DNA from: Lepus europaeus
Lineage: Eukaryota; Chordata; Mammalia; Lagomorpha; Leporidae
Length of the DNA: 64,000 bases
Assembly: GCF_033115175.1 (NCBI RefSeq)
Contig: NC_084850.1
Location: forward strand, 100,565,439 to 100,629,438
Reading direction: 5' to 3'
Shown: piece by piece, positions 1 to 10,512 of the stretch
Position numbering within the stretch: the stretch's first letter is position 1
Layout of the letters: each line of letters begins with the position of its first letter
Program-made: the position numbers and the translations under genes
The notes under the pieces: generated by a model
Told to the model about the DNA's origin: nothing
The model's input: the letters and a program-made list of their open reading frames with translations, nothing else
Database searches by the model: none

Positions 1-947
1 ACACTGACCTGTAAGAGTTCAGACGCTCTCAGCTTTGGAACACAGACCCTCAATGAGTTAAGAGACTTCACACTCTTGACAGACTCTGAAATAAGTTCAG
101 AGAACACCTACCCCGCACACTGACCCCAAATACAATACATGCAAACTGCCAGAAACAGACCCAAAAAGGCTTCAGACCTCTCCTGCCCTGACCAAAGACC
201 TCCAAACACTTTCAACTGAAAAATCACAGCCCAGACCCTCAGAGTGTACAGAGAACTCAGACCCTCAATGCAGTCCCCCAAACACCTGAAACTCAAACTT
301 TGGAACACATACCCCATGCCCTTAATACAGCCTCAAAACGCCTGATATGCAAACCTTAGAACACAGTGGCCAGAGTTCAGAGACTTCACACAGGGAAATC
401 AGACTGCCCCAGGAAACTCATATTCAAAATTTGGAACAATTTAGAGACCTCAACCTTCAACACGGACAGCCAATAAGTTCAAAATCAAACCTTGAAATGC
501 AGGAGTTCAGAAGATTCACCTCCATGAACATAGACAGACAGATAACCTCAGATTCAAATCTTATAGCTCAAACCCTCAGAGAATTCAGGGACCTCACACC
601 CTGAGCACAGACCCGCGGATAATTTACGTACTGCAACAGAGATCATATAAAAGCTCACAGACCTCAAACTCCGAACACAGAACCCAAATACGTCAAAATC
701 CTGCCTCGGGACACATCTGCAAGAGAGTTCAGAAATTTCACACCCTGAACTTGTTCCCCTAGACACTCCAGACCCAAGCGTTTAAACCCAGCCCCCACCC
801 CGAGTTCAGAGACCTAACACTGAAAAAGACTCCCCAAAAACACTGCAGACACACACCATAGCACACAAGACTTCAGTAATTCAGAACCTCATGCCCTGAA
901 TACAGATTCCCCCTAAATATATTAGACTCAAGAATTAAAAATTCAGT
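1..947. repeat. Degenerate ~76 bp tandem array, block 1 (left part)
   Basis: Irregular tandem units follow the order 'acacagaccctcaa', 'gagttcagagacctcacac', 'cctgaacacagaccc', 'caaatacctcagactcaaac', 'cttggga'. The TTCAG anchor falls at 376, 506, 584, 728, 805 and 880, giving steps of 64-78 bases or multiples of these. Some units lack the 20-base 'gagttcagagacctc' part (for example near 290-355). The top strand is rich in A and C and poor in G. The array runs off the left edge. I do not recognise it as a named satellite. Confidence 0.75.
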
Positions 948-1258
948 GGGGCCTGCGCTGTGCTGGCATCTCATATGGGTGCCTGTTTGTGTCTTGGCTG
1001 CTCCACTTTCAATCCAGCTGTCTGCTAATGGCCTGGGAAAGCAGTGAAAGATGGCCTATGTGCTTGGGCCCCAGCACCCACGTGGGAGACCTAGGTGAAG
1101 CTCCTGGCTCCTGGCTTTTTAAATCAACCTACCTTCGGCCTTTGGGGCTATCTGGTGAGTGAACCAGCAGATGAAAAATATCTCTCTTTCTCTGCCTTTC
1201 TCTATCTGTAACTCTTCCTCTCAAATAAAAAAATAAATAAATAAATCTTTTTAAAAAA
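948..1258 (+). mobile_element. CSINE (lagomorph C repeat)
   Basis: tRNA-derived head, 'caatccagctgtctgc' body, short CT tract and an AAATAAATAAATAAATCTTTTT tail region. Imperfect TSD: 'aagaattaaaaattca' before and 'aagatttagaaattca' after. It interrupts the 76 bp array. Part of the head is missing between the first GCGCTG and GGCATC. Confidence 0.9.
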
Positions 1259-2337
1259 AGATTTAGAAATTCAAATGCAGCTTCTCAAAGTACTTTAGAG
1301 CCCTTCCCCCACGACCAAGTACCTTAGATTCAAAACAGATCACAAATACCACTGACCGAAGAGTGGGGAAACGAATCTTAAAAATCACAGACTTCACACC
1401 CTGAATTCAGTCACCACATAATTTATACTTTGGGGCAAAAGCCCCCATAAATATTCAGAGACCTTCAAAGTCTTAAGTTGGCCCCTACATACCTCAGACC
1501 AAAACATTGGAACACAGCCCTCAGTGAATTCAAATAAAACACACTGTAAACATGCGCTCCCAAATACTTCAGACATACAAGTTGGAACAGAGACCCTCAG
1601 ATAAAAACTTTGAGACTGAGATCCTCCAAGAGCTCAGAGACCTCCAACACTGAACAGAGGCCCCCAAAATAACTCCGACTCAACTCTTGGGACACAAACT
1701 ACCAAAGAGTGCAGAGATCCCAAACCCTGCACACAAAGCTTCAACTACTTCAAACCACAATCGTATGATACAGACTCTCTAGAAAGTTCAGAGACCTCAC
1801 ACCTTGAAGACTGACCCATGACATGACATGCAAAGCCTTGCCCATGCCCTAAAAGTTCCGAGACCACACACACACCTGAACACAGATGCCAAATATGTCA
1901 GGGTTGAAGCTTCAAATGCAGACCCCCAATACATCAGTGAACACATTCCTCAGATTCATACTTGGTACTCAGACCCTCAAAACTCAGACCCAGGTCATAG
2001 GCCCCCAAATAGCTCAAACTCGAATCTAAGATACAAATTACTGCTGGGTTCAGAGACTCTTGCAACCTAAACATGGACCCACATGCTTCACACTCAAATA
2101 TTAGGACCTTGACCCATTCAAAGTCCAGGGTGCTCAAAAATTCAGACTCACACCTTGAAACAGATCCTCAAAGGGTTAACAGACCACATGACCACATACT
2201 GAGCACCAAGGCTCTCATGTACTTCAATCTCAGGGACACAGACCTTCAGAGAATTGAGACACATAACACTGTGAAAACAGGCTGATACCACCAGCCCAAA
2301 CTTGTAACAGAGATCGTTAAAAAACAAAATAAAATAA
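1259..2337. repeat. Degenerate ~76 bp tandem array, block 1 (right part)
   Basis: Continues the array after the SINE with the same word order (for example 'gttcagagacctcacacc' near 1788 and 'cagaccctcaaaactcagacc' near 1971). Short open frames here are by-products of a low-stop composition; no conserved protein reading was found. It ends at the next SINE. Confidence 0.7.
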
Positions 2338-2595
2338 GGGGCCGGCGCTGTGGTGCAGCGGGTTAATGCCCTGGCCTGAGGCGCAGGCATCCCATATGGG
2401 CGCCGGTTCTAGTCCTGGCTGCTCAACTTCCAATCCAGCTCTCTGCTATGGCCTGGGAAAACAGTAGAGGATGGCCCAAGTCTTTGGGTCCCTGCACCTG
2501 CATGGGAGACCTGGAAGAAGCTCCTGACTCCTGGCTTTGGATCGGCACAGCTCCAGCTGTTGCAGCCGATTGGGGAGTGAACCAGCAGATGGAAG

Positions 2596-2635
<40 letters not shown>

Positions 2636-2686
2636 CTCTGTAACTCCGACTTCCAAGTAAACAAGTAAAATTCTTTAAAAATATGC
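2338..2686 (+). mobile_element. CSINE
   Basis: Near full-length copy with an intact head (A-box-like TGGTGCAGCGG, B-box-like GGTTCTAGTCC), a (CT)n tract at 2600-2632 and a short A-rich tail. It marks the right boundary of the visible 76 bp array. Confidence 0.93.
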
Positions 2687-2763
2687 ATATCTTTCAAAGT
2701 TTTGCACCAAAATAAAGATATTTTAATTCCATGGTTCCATAAACATTTTGAAATCCCATCATC
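2687..2763 (-). mobile_element. MARNA-like mariner MITE fragment
   Basis: 'gttttgcaccaaaataaa' followed by 'attccatggttccataaac' and 'ttttgaaatccc' matches the copies at 34853-34975 and 60815-61030. The family name is from memory; the similarity among the three copies is visible directly. Confidence 0.5.
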
Positions 2764-2795
2764 TATATACATACATATATGTATATATATGTGTG

Positions 2796-2838
<43 letters not shown>
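2764..2838. repeat. TA/TG microsatellite
   Basis: A (TATG), (TG)n, (TA)n compound tract of about 75 bases ending in an uninterrupted run of TA near 2810-2836. Confidence 0.9.
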
Positions 2839-2839
2839 C

Positions 2840-3160
2840 ACATTAGAGGGTGTCAGTGCTATGTAGAAAGATAAGGCAGGCTCAGAAAAAAGGCCTCGCC
2901 AATAGGGGGCAGTTGACCAGAGACCACATGGAGGTGATGATAGGAAGTCACGCTGACCTTAGGGTTTTCATCTGGGGTGCTTACTCTGCATGGGACACTT
3001 GTCCCCAGATAGTCCCATGACTGACTCCCTCTCCTCTCTCGGATCTCTCTGCTTCCTAACTTCATAGTGATTTCTTCTCTGACACCTCCTTCAAAAAACA
3101 GCTGCATGTCACACTCAGTCTCTGTGCCCTCATCCCAGCCCAGGGGAGGAGCGTCTGAAG
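2840..3160 (-). mobile_element. Probable L2 LINE 3' end (antisense)
   Basis: On the minus strand the sequence reads 'gaggcctttt...gccttatctttctacatagcac...', the layout of the L2 3' end ('gaggccttccctgacc...cttcatagcacttatcac'). The open frame at 2859-3335 (minus) probably results from this repeat. From 3160 to 3525 I recognise nothing. Confidence 0.45.
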
Positions 3161-3525
3161 GAACGTCATGGTTAGGCAGCAATATGTGGATGATTTCACT
3201 GAAGACTTCACACCTCTCCTGATCTTCATGGGAAGTAACTTGACTGGCAAGCCAAGGGGAGAGACAGGTAACCAGTGAGCAAAGCAAGATTGATGGGTTT
3301 GAGCCGACCATATGGCTTCTGTTAGAGGCCCTCACATTTTAAACTGTGTACTCATGTACCCACACACATACACAAACGCCCTTAAGGCTAATTGTAAAAT
3401 AATAGTAAATAATAATAGTAATAGCAATAGTAGAGACATTTTGTAATAGCCAGAACGGTACAGATTACATTAAAATATAGAAGATGTCCTCTATACCAGA
3501 TCCTAATTGACGAACTTCACACTCA

Positions 3526-3747
3526 GGGCCGGCGCTACGGCCTGCATGTGAGTGGCAGTTCAAGTCCAGCCACTCCACTTCCAATCCAGCTCCCTGCTGA
3601 TGGCCTGGGAAAGCAGTAGAGGATGGCCCAAGTTCTTGGGCCCCTGCAACCACATGGGAAACCTGGATGAAGCTCCTGGGTCCTGGCTTTGGGTGGGCCC
3701 ACCTCCTGCCATTGCAGCCATCTGTGGAGGGAGGCAGCGGATGGAAG

Positions 3748-3783
<36 letters not shown>

Positions 3784-3814
3784 CTCTGCCTCACAAATAA
3801 AATTTTAAAAAAAG
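3526..3814 (+). mobile_element. CSINE, shortened head
   Basis: The head jumps from GGCCGGCGCTACGG to 'gagtggcagttcaagtcc', so about 35 bases of the tRNA part are missing. Body, CT tract and 'acaaataaaatttt' tail are present. Confidence 0.9.
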
Positions 3815-4179
3815 AGAGAAGCCAGCAATCTTGATTTGTTAAAAAAAAAAGAACTTTACATTTTCCATGTAATAATTCATTCAATTCTTTCCTACCCAGA
3901 CCCAGAGGCACATTAGTCGTAAAATCTGCCCTGATGGTTGAACTTCAAAGAGCCCTCTTCTTTCTTGGAAAGTTTATGATACTCCACAGTGCCCTTTGGA
4001 ATTCCTGGTTACTTCTTCATCATAATTATTTGTGTGCAGGGGCTTGCTTGCTTCCAAAATGATAAAAAGCTTGTTCTAAGGCCTTGTCTTGTATATCATT
4101 TGAACTTTCACCAAGCTTTCATGGTACCCGGAATATATGAAAAGGTCTAGGCTTAGTTATCTTCAGAATGTTCGGCCTC
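3815..4179. other. Non-coding, no recognisable element
   Basis: AT-rich single-copy-looking sequence. No open frame, repeat family or RNA gene recognised. Confidence 0.4.
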
Positions 4180-4325
4180 TCCCCATGTCTCAGTTCCCTT
4201 TATCTGTCAAGTGAAGATAATAATAGCATCACCCTGGCAGGGTTTTGTGAAGAGTAAATGAGATAACCTATGTAAAATGCTTCACGTAGTACTTGGTATT
4301 ACAATTCATACAGTAGTTCCTATTA
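4180..4325 (+). mobile_element. MIR SINE (core region)
   Basis: Shows the MIR order: 'ctcagttccctttatctgt', 'gaagataataatagcatcacc', 'gagtaaatgagataac', 'atgtaaaatgcttcacgtagtacttgg'. Old and diverged. Confidence 0.75.
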
Positions 4326-4984
4326 ATTAATGCTCTATGAATATTATCTATTATATCATTGCTTTGTTATTGATCACAGATTCAGAATGGTGAATAAGTG
4401 GAAACAGGAGTACACACAATAGGCGCAAAAATGCGCATGGCTGCAATGCACTATAAGCTTTAAATACAGGCTCGGCCAGAACCTTTCCCGTGACAGGTCA
4501 AGTGTGATTATTATCGTGATGTTGTAATTATGACCCAACAAGCTATATGCACCTAGTACATGGTACTTGACTACTCAGTCTGTGCTTTCTACATTCATAC
4601 CCTGGATGATTTATGCCTTGACCTGACCTTGGTGAGGCCAGGAGATTTTTCAACATGTAATTAGGGACATCCCAGCCTCATCCTACCCTGTCCATCCTGT
4701 GTATTTAGAATGAGTGTGCTGTATTTCGGAGGATGAGCTATTTAAAATTTGAATTTCCCCATTAGTTTACATTTGAAAATTCTCCAGGGCATTTGTTAAA
4801 CAGTATAGATTTCTGGCATCATTCTATGTTCTTGGGTGGAACCTAGGAATCAGCTCTTGTAATGAACATTCCAGGTGAATTAATGCAAGCTGACTGCAAA
4901 CTGCACACAGCCAAATGACGCAGTGAGTGACTGGGTTGCAGTAAAGTAATTCCCTTCCACAACTCTATGTGGACCGCAGGAGTT
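4326..4984. other. Non-coding, no clear element
   Basis: AT-rich, no gene. The part from 4785 ('cagggcatttgttaaacag') may be the diverged start of the MER5A-like element that follows. Confidence 0.35.
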
Positions 4985-5110
4985 TCCAAAACTGAGGCCA
5001 GATTCTGATTCAGTACATTTGGAGTTGTGGGGAGGGGGGGCTGAGAATTGGTATCTCTGATAAGCTCCCTGGTGATGCCAAGGCCATGCTGTGAGTTGCC
5101 AGGATAAAGC
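4985..5110. mobile_element. MER5A-like (hAT-Charlie) fragment
   Basis: 'gattctgattcagtacattt', 'ctgagaattggtatctctga' and 'taagctccctggtgatgcc' match the MER5A layout as I know it. Short non-autonomous DNA transposon relic. Confidence 0.55.
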
Positions 5111-6121
5111 ACTGTGCTCAGGAATTCTGGGATTGTACTAGGGCTCAGCGGCAGAGTGCTATAATAAACTTGTCATGTCCCCAAGGGAGTAGCCAGGGAG
5201 GCTGCTGGCAGGCATGCCGGGTGTTGCTCATTCTGCATCCATCCAGAAGCGTGCCATTTTTACCCAGAATGTGTGAAACACTTCTCCATAATGCAGAGTG
5301 GCATCTTTGCTGTGCAAGGATGACACAAGTGACCCCATTTCCCTTATCAGCACAAACTGTATTCTAACTTAGCTGTAGACTCATGGGGCTTGCCTTCCAT
5401 AACTATGTGTGCTTCTTTTAACTAATAGCAATGAGTAGGGAGAGCAGTGGGTAAAGTTCAGAGCCACCACAGTGGCTGAGGGATGAGACTAGACATGACC
5501 TGGATTCGCAAGCAGGTGTGCCTAACAGTTAGGGCTGAGTCTTTGCAACCATATGGGGAATCGGGATGGAGGAGGCCAAGGGGCAGTGTGGAAAAGGAAA
5601 CAGACTTCACAAAGTGAGGTTTTGTCCAGGAGGACCAGTTTTGTTAAAAAAAAAAAAAAAGAACTGTAATACAAGCAATCCCTATGTATTTTAAAAGAAG
5701 GAGGAGGAAAGGAGGAGAGGGAAGATCGATGAAAAATTCATCTCTAATTCCACAAAGTAGTATAGTTAAGCATTTAAATGAAAGCCTCATGAGTACAACC
5801 TTGTGCATCTCCATCTTCTTAGAAGTGAAGCTTCCAAGTTAAGGAGCTATGTACTGCACGTGATGGATTATATGGTACTTAGGGAACCGGCTGAGGTGTC
5901 CTTAACCCACTTTTCTATTCTTTTTCTTCCCTATTAGTAAATATTTATATAGTAGGTATCTTAAGATATGTTTGTTTTTAATTCATCTGTGATTTATTTT
6001 AGTATAAGGTATGAAAAAGAATTCTAACCACTTGCATTTATTTTTTTCTACACAACAAAACTGCTTCCCCATCAGCATTTAGTAAATAATGAAAACTTCC
6101 ACTTTAGAAACATCACATTAT
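5111..6121. other. Non-coding, no clear element
   Basis: Contains a 14-base A run at 5646, a purine-rich stretch at 5695-5725 and AT-rich sequence toward 6100. A weak SINE-like phrase at 5515-5570 is too diverged to call. Confidence 0.35.
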
Positions 6122-6458
6122 AGGGTGGTGTTGTGGCTCAGTGAGCTAAGCCGCCCCTAGGGACACGTGCACGCCATATCGGAGTGCTGGTTTGAGTCCC
6201 AGTGACTCCACTTCCCTTCCAGCTTCTGTTAATGCATCCTGGGAGGCAGCAGATGATGACCCAAGTACCTAGGTCCCTGTCATCCCATGTGAGAGACCCA
6301 TACGGAGTTCCTGGTTCCTGGCTTTGGCCTGGCACAGTCCTGGCTGTTGCAGGCACTTGGAGAGTTAATCAGCAGATGGAAGCTCTCTCTGTGTGTCTCT
6401 GTCTCTCTCCTACTCTCTGTCTCTCTTTCTTTCAAGTAGGAAACAAAACATTTTTTAA
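6122..6458 (+). mobile_element. Old CSINE
   Basis: Diverged copy: 'gtggctcagtgagctaagcc' head, 'catcctgggaggcagcagatgatg' body, CT/GT tract and no clean AAATAAAT tail. It inserted beside the MIR that follows. Confidence 0.8.
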
Positions 6459-6605
6459 AGCATTGCCTTATTTAATTCTCATAACCCTGCGAAGGCAGTG
6501 CTCTCATTAGCTCATCCCTACAGGTAACAAAGTAGAGGCATAGAAAGGGTGAATAGTTTGGTAAGGAGTAGAGCCAGATTTTGTTCTAGAAGTTATCAAT
6601 ACACC
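6459..6605 (-). mobile_element. MIR SINE (antisense)
   Basis: 'ttatttaattctcataaccctgcgaaggcag', then 'tacaggtaacaaagtagaggcatagaaagggtgaatagtttg' and 'ggtaaggagtagagccagattttg' follow the reverse MIR layout. Confidence 0.7.
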
Positions 6606-6656
6606 TTGTTCCTATCAAATAGATGTTAAGCAGATTGCTTTATCCCATCCCTGAAG

Positions 6657-6985
6657 CTTTTTCTTTATTTACATATTATATTTGAAAGACAAAGGGACAG
6701 AAAGGCAGATAGACAAAGATCTATCCACTGACTCCCTTCCCAAATGCCTCCAACAGCCAGAGCTGGGTCAGGACAGAGTCAGGGGCCAGAAACTCCATCT
6801 GGGTCTCCCATGTAGGTGGCAGGGACTCAAGTACTTGAGCCATCATCTGCTCCCTTCCAGGGTGTCCATATGCAGGAAGCTGGACTCAGGAGCAGAGCTG
6901 GGGTTTGAACCCAGGGCACTCTGATATACAAAGTGGGCATCCCAAGCAGCCTCTTAACCAGTGCACCAAACACCCACTGCCCTCC
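6657..6985 (-). mobile_element. Old CSINE (CSINE1-like)
   Basis: Reverse copy lacking a long GA tract. 'ttatatttgaaagacaaaggg' marks the tail side; 'ggcatcccaagcagcctcttaacc' and 'gcaccaaacacccac' mark the head. Divergence suggests an early CSINE. Confidence 0.85.
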
Positions 6986-7334
6986 TCAGTTATAACTGAA
7001 TCCCATAAAAGAAACAGAAGCATTCTGTCTCTAGTGTTCCTGCTTCCCTGGGGACAGAAGTGTAAGGCAGGCTTAGACTGGATAGCTCATCGTCTCTGAG
7101 AAGACATTTTGGCTATCAAAGATATCATTTATCCCAAAATGCAATGATAAAATGGAATCTCCATTCTTCTGAGGGTTGTTTTCAGCTAAAAACTTGTAAA
7201 TCATGATCTCCAATGCTGCATTATCAAAAACAGAACAAATGCATCTGTGAAAACAAAAGAGAAACAGTGCAAACCCTTTAGACTGTACCTCAGCAGGGAG
7301 GGAGGGCGCAGGGAGTTTCGATAGCAACTAGCAA
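6986..7334. other. Non-coding, no recognisable element
   Basis: No supported gene. The minus-strand frame at 7073-7327 (84 codons) matches no protein I know and is not flanked by gene-like signals. Confidence 0.35.
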
Positions 7335-7690
7335 AACAGAGTTAGATAAAAGAAATAAGTGCTAGTGTTCTGCAGCACAGCGGGGTGACTGTAGTTCACA
7401 ATATCCTAGTGGATATTTTATGAAGAATTAGAAGACAGGAGCTCCAAGGCTCCACACATAAAATAATGACAAGGAGAGGGAAGTATTAATTACCTTCATC
7501 TGATCAATACACATTGTCTACATTTATTGAAATATCACACTGTATGATATATGGAATTAGTAAGTGTTCATCAAAAGCTTTTTCTAATGTTTGAGATGGA
7601 AATGCTACCTAGCCTGATCTGATCACCGTACATTGGGTCTATCACAAATGATTGTACTCCATGAATATGTACCATTAAAATAATGTAATA
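7335..7690 (+). mobile_element. Old L1 3' UTR (L1MA-like)
   Basis: 'aataagtgctagtgttctgcagcacag' followed by 'ggtgactgtagttcacaat' and later 'ttgaaatatcacactgtatg' match the 3' UTR of old mammalian L1. 'acctagcctgatctgatcaccgtacattg' and 'ccatgaatatgtaccatta' repeat parts of the same motif, so the region is partly duplicated. Confidence 0.7.
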
Positions 7691-7810
7691 GTAAAATAAT
7701 AAAACTGTCTTCAGCATTACTTCTCTGGTGTAAAATTTTCAGTGATTTCCCATGGCAATGAGATAATGGGCAAACCATTTCGGTGTCCCTGGTGATTATT
7801 CACAACAGAG

Positions 7811-8065
7811 CCCCATCTTAGTCCATTTCGTGTTGCTATCACAAAGCACACAAGGCTCAGTACTTTATAAAGACAAGAGGGTTATTTTGGCTCGGTGTTC
7901 CAGAGGTTAGATCCAGCAACCACATCTGGTGAGGACCTCCATGGCTGTGTCACACCCCGGTGGAGAAGTCGAAAGGGAAAACAGCCATGGGGTTCGCCTT
8001 GCTTTGGAACAAACCTCTCTCAAGAAAACTCACCTGGTCTTTAAAGAACTACATTCATCCCTTCC
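7811..8065 (-). mobile_element. MaLR-type LTR fragment (antisense)
   Basis: 'cttagtccatttcgtgttgc', 'gcacacaaggctcagtactttataaag' and 'tggctgtgtcac...ggtggagaagtcgaaagg' follow the reverse layout of MST/MLT1 LTRs. Non-coding relic. Confidence 0.6.
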
Positions 8066-8157
8066 AAAAGTGGTCCCTGGTGATCATTTCTCTCTGTCTC
8101 TTGCTCTTGCTCTCACTCTCTCTCTCTGTCTCCTTTTATCCATGATGGTGGGTGACC

Positions 8158-8636
8158 CCCATCTTAGTCTGTTTTCTGTTGCTGTAACTGACTATCACAG
8201 ACTGGGCACTTTATAAAGACTAAAGTCTTGTTCAAGTCACAGTTCTGGACATGCCTTCTTACTGGTAACTGCTCTGTGCAGAGACCCAAGGCAGTGCAGG
8301 GCACCGCACAACAAGAGGGATAGATATAACAGACAGAGTCAAATTGGCTCTTACAACAGACTCACTCTGGAGATAACCCATTAACCTAGTAATGCATTCT
8401 CCACACACGCATAGACCAGTAGGAGAGGGAGAGAAATTCTGTCTGGTTGTTTTTAGAGGCCGTGTCAGCACTTCAACTTCCAGGTGGGTTTGCTTCTTCC
8501 TAAAACACCCATTTGGGGTTCTCAGTGATGTTGCCAGTGCCAAAGCCATTGTGGGACACCTCTCTTTGAAACTGCAAATTCCAAAGTGTAATTATTCCTA
8601 ATATTTACAACTATGGCAAAGCTGTGTCTTTTTAGT
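8158..8636 (-). mobile_element. Second MaLR-type LTR fragment (antisense)
   Basis: A second start motif, 'cttagtctgttttctgttgctgtaac' with 'cagactgggcactttataaag', lies about 350 bases after the first. The following 400 bases have LTR-like composition but no clear anchors. 'ccacttttggaagggattaatgtagttctt' at 8800 resembles, inverted, the phrase near 8045-8070. Confidence 0.5.
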
Positions 8637-8638
8637 GG

Positions 8639-8730
8639 GATTTTTCTTTAAAAAATATTTATATATTTATTTGAAAGGCCAAGGGACAAAGAGACAGGGA
8701 GACACACTCACACACACACACACACACACA

Positions 8731-8764
<34 letters not shown>

Positions 8765-8784
8765 AGGAGCGAGAGAGAGAGAGA
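8639..8784 (-). mobile_element. CSINE tail fragment with CA/GA microsatellite
   Basis: Only the tail side ('tatttatatatttatttgaaaggc') and an expanded (CA)n(GA)n tract (8711-8784) remain. The body and tRNA head are absent. Confidence 0.8.
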
Positions 8785-9077
8785 TTATCACATATGCACC
8801 ACTTTTGGAAGGGATTAATGTAGTTCTTAGTGTCTTTGGCAACTTCAGAAAGCTGTGAGTTGCTGTTTCACCTCTACCAATAGCAGGAAGAAAGCAGAAC
8901 CACTGTGATGAAACATGATGTCACCCACTTGGAGGGCAACCTCAGGAAGCTCCCCCAGAATCCAGTACAAACATTGCGGGCTTAATACTTTGCTAATAGG
9001 ACCTGATTATTTTTCACACAGTAAGTAATGTACTGATGAATTACAGCTGTAGGAGAGACTGCCCCCCTCTGCTCAAA
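8785..9077. other. Non-coding, no clear element
   Basis: Begins with a phrase shared, inverted, with the MaLR region near 8045. No gene seen. Confidence 0.35.
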
Positions 9078-9407
9078 CCTTTATTTATTTTTATTTGAAA
9101 GGCAGAGTTGCAGAGAGAAAATGAGAGACAGAGAGAGAGAGAGAGGGAGAGAGAGAGAATCTTCAAACTGCCAGTTCACCCCCTAAATGGCTGCAATGGC
9201 TGAGGCTGGGCCAGGCCAAAGCCAGGAGCCAGAAGGTTCATCTAAGTCTCCCACATGGGTGCAGGGGCCCAAGCACTTGAAGCATCCTCTGCTGCTTTCC
9301 CAGGCACATTAGCAGAGAGCTGGATTGGAAGTGGAACAGCCAGGACTGGAACCAGTGCCCATATCAGGAAGCCGGCACTGCAGGCTATGGCGTAACCTAC
9401 CACACAT
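9078..9407 (-). mobile_element. CSINE
   Basis: Complete reverse copy: TTTATTTATTTTTATTTGAAAGGCAG tail, GA tract 9118-9158, GC-rich body and a head ending 'gccggcactgcaggctatggcgtaacc'. Confidence 0.92.
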
Positions 9408-9715
9408 TTTTTAAAGGAGCACTGTGCTCCTTTTGACGTAGGAGATAGGAATGCCTTCCTAGAGTTTGAGGATGTTTGTTAAAGAAAATAAGAAGGAGAG
9501 AGGCAGGGAAGGAAGGAGGGCGGGAAGGGGAAGGAAGAAGGAATTTTCCTTCTGCAGTGCCCCAAGGCAGCATCATTGGACTAGACACAGGAGCAAGTGC
9601 TTGTAAGGTTTTGGCACTGAAGGTAGAGTAGTGAGCTGGAGATGGGGCCAGAAGACACTGAGGGAAGAAGCAGGAGGCCAAAGTAAAGTGACTCTCCCTC
9701 TCTTAAATTTTACCC
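9408..9715. other. Non-coding, no recognisable element
   Basis: GGAAGG-type purine tract at 9490-9545. The minus-strand frame at 9397-9681 looks non-coding (proline/serine-rich, no domain). Confidence 0.3.
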
Positions 9716-9719
9716 TAAA

Positions 9720-10389
9720 AGGGACCTAACTTCAGTTTATTTCAACTTAATTTTGAGATGCTTCTATTTCATTCTAATCATGACAAACCAGCAGACAAAC
9801 CCAAATTGAGGGAAAGTCTGCAACATACCTGACCACTAGTCTTCAAAACTGTCAAGGTCATGACAGAAGGCAAGGAAAGGCCTAGGAACTGTCAGGGGCT
9901 TCAGGGGAATGAGGAGGCCTGAGATGACCAATGCACTGTGAAATCCTGGACTGGGCTCTGGAACAGGGAAAGGACTGAACTGGAAAAACCAAGAAATTGG
10001 ATTGAATTTCATGGTTGGGTTAAGAATATTGTACCTAGATGAATGCCTTACTTTCGATAAATATGTTGTGGTTATATAAGGCAAGGGGAAGCTGGGTGAA
10101 GAGTATACAGGGATCTGGCCGGCGCTGTGACTCAACAGGCCAATCCTCCGCCTTGCGGCGCCGGCACACCGGGTTCTAGTCCCAGTCGGAGCGCCGGATT
10201 CTATCCCGGTTGCCCCTCTTCCAGGCCAGCTCTCTGCTGTGGCCCGGGAGTGCAGTGGAGGATGGCCCAAGCCCTTGGGCCCTGCACCCACATGGGAGAC
10301 CAGGAGAAGCACCTGGCTCCTGGCTTCGGATCAGCGTGGTGTGCTGGCCGCGGCGGCCATTGGAGGGTGAACCAACGGCAAAAGGAAGA

Positions 10390-10421
<32 letters not shown>

Positions 10422-10512
10422 ACTGTCCACTCTGCCTGTCAAAGATAAAATAAAGTAAAAAATTTTAAAAAAAGAGTATACAGGGATCTGTACCGTTCTC
10501 ACCACAAAGGTA
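9720..10512 (+). mobile_element. Old interspersed repeat (L1 3'-end-like), split by a SINE
   Basis: 'atgcactgtgaaatcctggactgggctctggaacagggaaaggac', 'gtggttatataaggcaaggggaagctgggtgaag' and 'gtatacagggatctgtacc' match a common old mammalian 3'-end repeat. The GC-rich SINE at 10117 splits it. Exact family uncertain. Confidence 0.45.
10117..10473 (+). mobile_element. GC-rich CSINE subfamily (CSINE3-like), perfect TSD
   Basis: Head 'ggctgtgactcaacaggcc', duplicated B-box-like motifs, body ending 'caaaggaagacctttctctctg' and tail 'tgcctgtcaaag'. A 16-base perfect TSD, gagtatacagggatct, lies at 10101-10116 and 10474-10489, implying a recent insertion. Confidence 0.95.

Noticed and set aside
1-2337. 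Direct-repeat/spacer structure suggestive of CRISPR
   Set aside because: Units are degenerate, spacers are not unique and the genome is mammalian; this is a decayed tandem repeat.
2338-2420. SINE heads as functional tRNA genes
   Set aside because: A- and B-box-like motifs are present but there is no cloverleaf-compatible acceptor stem; the heads are joined to SINE bodies.
2423-2841. Open frames up to 131 codons on both strands
   Set aside because: They read through a SINE, its (CT)n tract (poly LS/RE) and the TA microsatellite; same explanation for dozens of similar frames across the window.
2859-3335. 158-codon minus-strand frame
   Set aside because: Part of it matches the layout of an L2 LINE 3' end, and the peptide shows no known domain.
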